Part shown: piece by piece, positions 21,860 through 22,846 of the stretch | How positions within the stretch are numbered: the stretch's first letter is position 1 | How the letters are laid out: every line of letters starts with the position of its first letter | NCBI GenBank assembly: GCA_049323895.1 | Contig: JBMOKT010000003.1 | Location: forward strand, 1-22,846 | From: JBMOKT01 sp049323895 | GTDB lineage: Bacteria; Bacillota; Peptococcia; Peptococcales; BICA1-8 | Length of the DNA: 22,846 nucleotides | Direction of reading: 5' to 3' | The notes under the pieces: generated by a model | The model's input: the letters and a program-made list of their open reading frames with translations, nothing else | Databases searched by the model: none | Told to the model about the DNA's origin: nothing | Position numbers and translations under genes: made by a program

Positions 21860-22699
21860 TCAACTCCGTAAAATAGCATCAGTTACCTTGGCAGCCCTAA
21901 GGTTCTGCTGCACATCATGTACCCTAACTATGTCAACACCCTTCATAATGCCAATTACTGTAGTAGCCAGAGTCCCTTCAACCCTATCCTTAGGAGGAAG
22001 GTCTAATATCTTGCCAATCATAGATTTTCTAGATGTTCCTAACAAAATAGGCAGTTGTAGTTCCTGCAACTCATCCAGACGAGCCAGAACCTCCATATTC
22101 TGTTCAGGGTTTTTTCCAAAACCTATACCAGGATCAATAATGATATTGTTTTTTTCCACACCAGCGTCTAAAGCCTTTTGGATAGATTTGCTGAAAAAAT
22201 CCTTGATTTCCTTCATAATATCTCCATCATAATGAATTCCTATCTGATTATGCATAACTATTACAGGTGCCTTATGACGGGCTAATACATTGGTCATTTC
22301 CTTGTCTTTAGTTAGGCCCCACACATCGTTAATAATGTGGGCTCCGGCCCTTAGAACCTCTTCTGCTACAGCAGCCTTATAAGTATCTACCGATACAGGG
22401 ACATCTACTTCCTTAAGCAGTCTTTCTACTACAGGCATAACTCTATTCAGTTCTTCCCCGCAGTCAATTTCCGTTGATCCAGGTCTGGTAGACTCACCAC
22501 CCACATCAATTATATCAGCCCCTTCGGCAGCCATCCTTCTTGCTTGGCTTATTGCGGAATCAATACTAAAGAAATCCCCGCCATCGGAAAAGGAATCAGG
22601 AGTAATATTTAAGATCCCCATAATATATGTTTTAGTTCCTAATTTTAAGGTATATTTTTCACCACACCGTATTTCCACATTTTTATTAATACCCATCAT
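21860..22699 (-). CDS. folP: Dihydropteroate synthase
   Basis: A 279-residue TIM-barrel enzyme that condenses 6-hydroxymethyl-dihydropterin pyrophosphate with p-aminobenzoate, the sulfonamide target. Both signature regions are intact: IMGILNITPDSFSDGG near the N-terminus, and GADIIDVGGESTRPGS. Also seen are SVDTYKAAVAEEVLRAGA, IINDVWG, VIVMHNQ (pABA loop region), IIIDPGIGFGKN, LLGTSRKSMIG, and the pterin/pyrophosphate-site VRVHDVQQN. Two adjacent ATGs (22699 and 22696) follow AGGTGGG at 4 and 7 nt, so either could start translation; a GTG at 22708 sits on the ribosome site. The pABA it consumes is not made by intact genes in this window. It is third from the left edge of a run folE-folP-folB-folK. 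Confidence 0.97.
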   Translation of the reverse strand: MMGINKNVEIRCGEKYTLKLGTKTYIMGILNITPDSFSDGGDFFSIDSAISQARRMAAEGADIIDVGGESTRPGSTEIDCGEELNRVMPVVERLLKEVDVPVSVDTYKAAVAEEVLRAGAHIINDVWGLTKDKEMTNVLARHKAPVIVMHNQIGIHYDGDIMKEIKDFFSKSIQKALDAGVEKNNIIIDPGIGFGKNPEQNMEVLARLDELQELQLPILLGTSRKSMIGKILDLPPKDRVEGTLATTVIGIMKGVDIVRVHDVQQNLRAAKVTDAILRS

Positions 22700-22777
22700 G
22701 TTTCCCACCTAATCTCAAATTTAATCTTATTGAAAATTACAATCTGCTTTAAGGCGCAACCTAAAGCATTAACCCAC
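22700..22777 (-). other. folE-folP spacer with hairpin
   Basis: The 78-nt gap contains a stem (22746-22754 with 22760-22767, one bulged A). On the minus strand it is not followed by a T-tract, so it is unlikely to be a terminator. folE and folP are probably co-transcribed. Confidence 0.4.
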
Positions 22778-22846
22778 TTAGCTCCCAAAATTTATGAGGG
22801 ACATAGCCTCAGATCTGGTCTTAGCATCCCTTTTAAAGATGCCTCT
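22778..22846 (-). CDS. folE: GTP cyclohydrolase I, 3' end (partial)
   Basis: The last 22 codons of a gene entering from the right edge read RGIFKRDAKTRSEAMSLI followed by four residues and TAA (22778-22780). FolE proteins end in RGxFxxDxxTRxEFLxLI, and the position directly upstream of folP fits. GTP cyclohydrolase I makes dihydroneopterin triphosphate from GTP, the first step of folate synthesis. The usual Phe in TRxEF is Ala here. Only the tail is visible, so the call rests on a short match plus context. Confidence 0.72.
   Translation of the reverse strand, partial: RGIFKRDAKTRSEAMSLINFGS

Noticed and set aside
22700..22777. Folate-sensing (THF) riboswitch between folE and folP
   Set aside because: The spacer is only 78 nt and lacks the conserved THF riboswitch segments; the hairpin has neither a terminator tail nor an occluded ribosome site that I can see.

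Overview
The window is low-GC, gene-dense DNA that reads as a clostridial Firmicute. The evidence is purine-rich Shine-Dalgarno sites, a T-box leader on trpS, TTG and GTG starts, many U-tailed terminators, a DUF421/DUF4363 gene pair, and an LL-diaminopimelate aminotransferase of the kind found in Peptococcaceae-like Clostridia. The genus cannot be fixed from the sequence. There are no tRNA or rRNA genes, CRISPR arrays, transposases or phage genes.

Layout. 290-3006: CoA-disulfide-reductase-like enzyme with a fused rhodanese domain, then an EamA transporter (both minus). 3120-4199: DUF421 (YetF) and DUF4363 membrane proteins as a pair (minus). 4200-4566: gene-free stretch with dispersed repeats. 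4567-5840: solo IscU-type scaffold (minus), remnant of an MFS transporter (minus), divergent peroxiredoxin (plus). 5902-8766: RarD-like transporter and a DUF4015 glycoside-hydrolase-like lipoprotein (minus). 9044-10478: trpS with a complete tryptophan T-box leader and strong promoter (minus). 10487-17702: an OmpR-type two-component system (minus) facing a five-gene plus-strand operon: lipoprotein, ABC ATPase, membrane-fusion protein, MacB-type permease, TolC-like protein. 17777-19129: unidentified multi-pass membrane protein (minus). 19327-20559: dapL (plus). 20694-22846: folate cluster (minus): folE 3' end, folP, folB, folK, then remnants of pabA and pabB.

How the genes work together. The two-component system probably controls the adjacent efflux operon. 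Their shared intergenic region carries TCAC/TCAT boxes spaced exactly 11 bp apart, the spacing OmpR/PhoB-family regulators bind. The operon encodes a MacAB-like pump with a partner shaped like an outer-membrane efflux protein, which is odd for a monoderm cell. The folate cluster covers GTP to the pterin-pABA condensation, but its pABA-synthase module has decayed, so pABA must come from genes elsewhere or from outside.

The least explained signal is a family of intergenic, degenerate tandem heptamers at four or five places. Each lies beside or just inside a transcription terminator, and a 14-bp core is shared exactly between three loci. A second, 28-nt dispersed repeat occurs twice.
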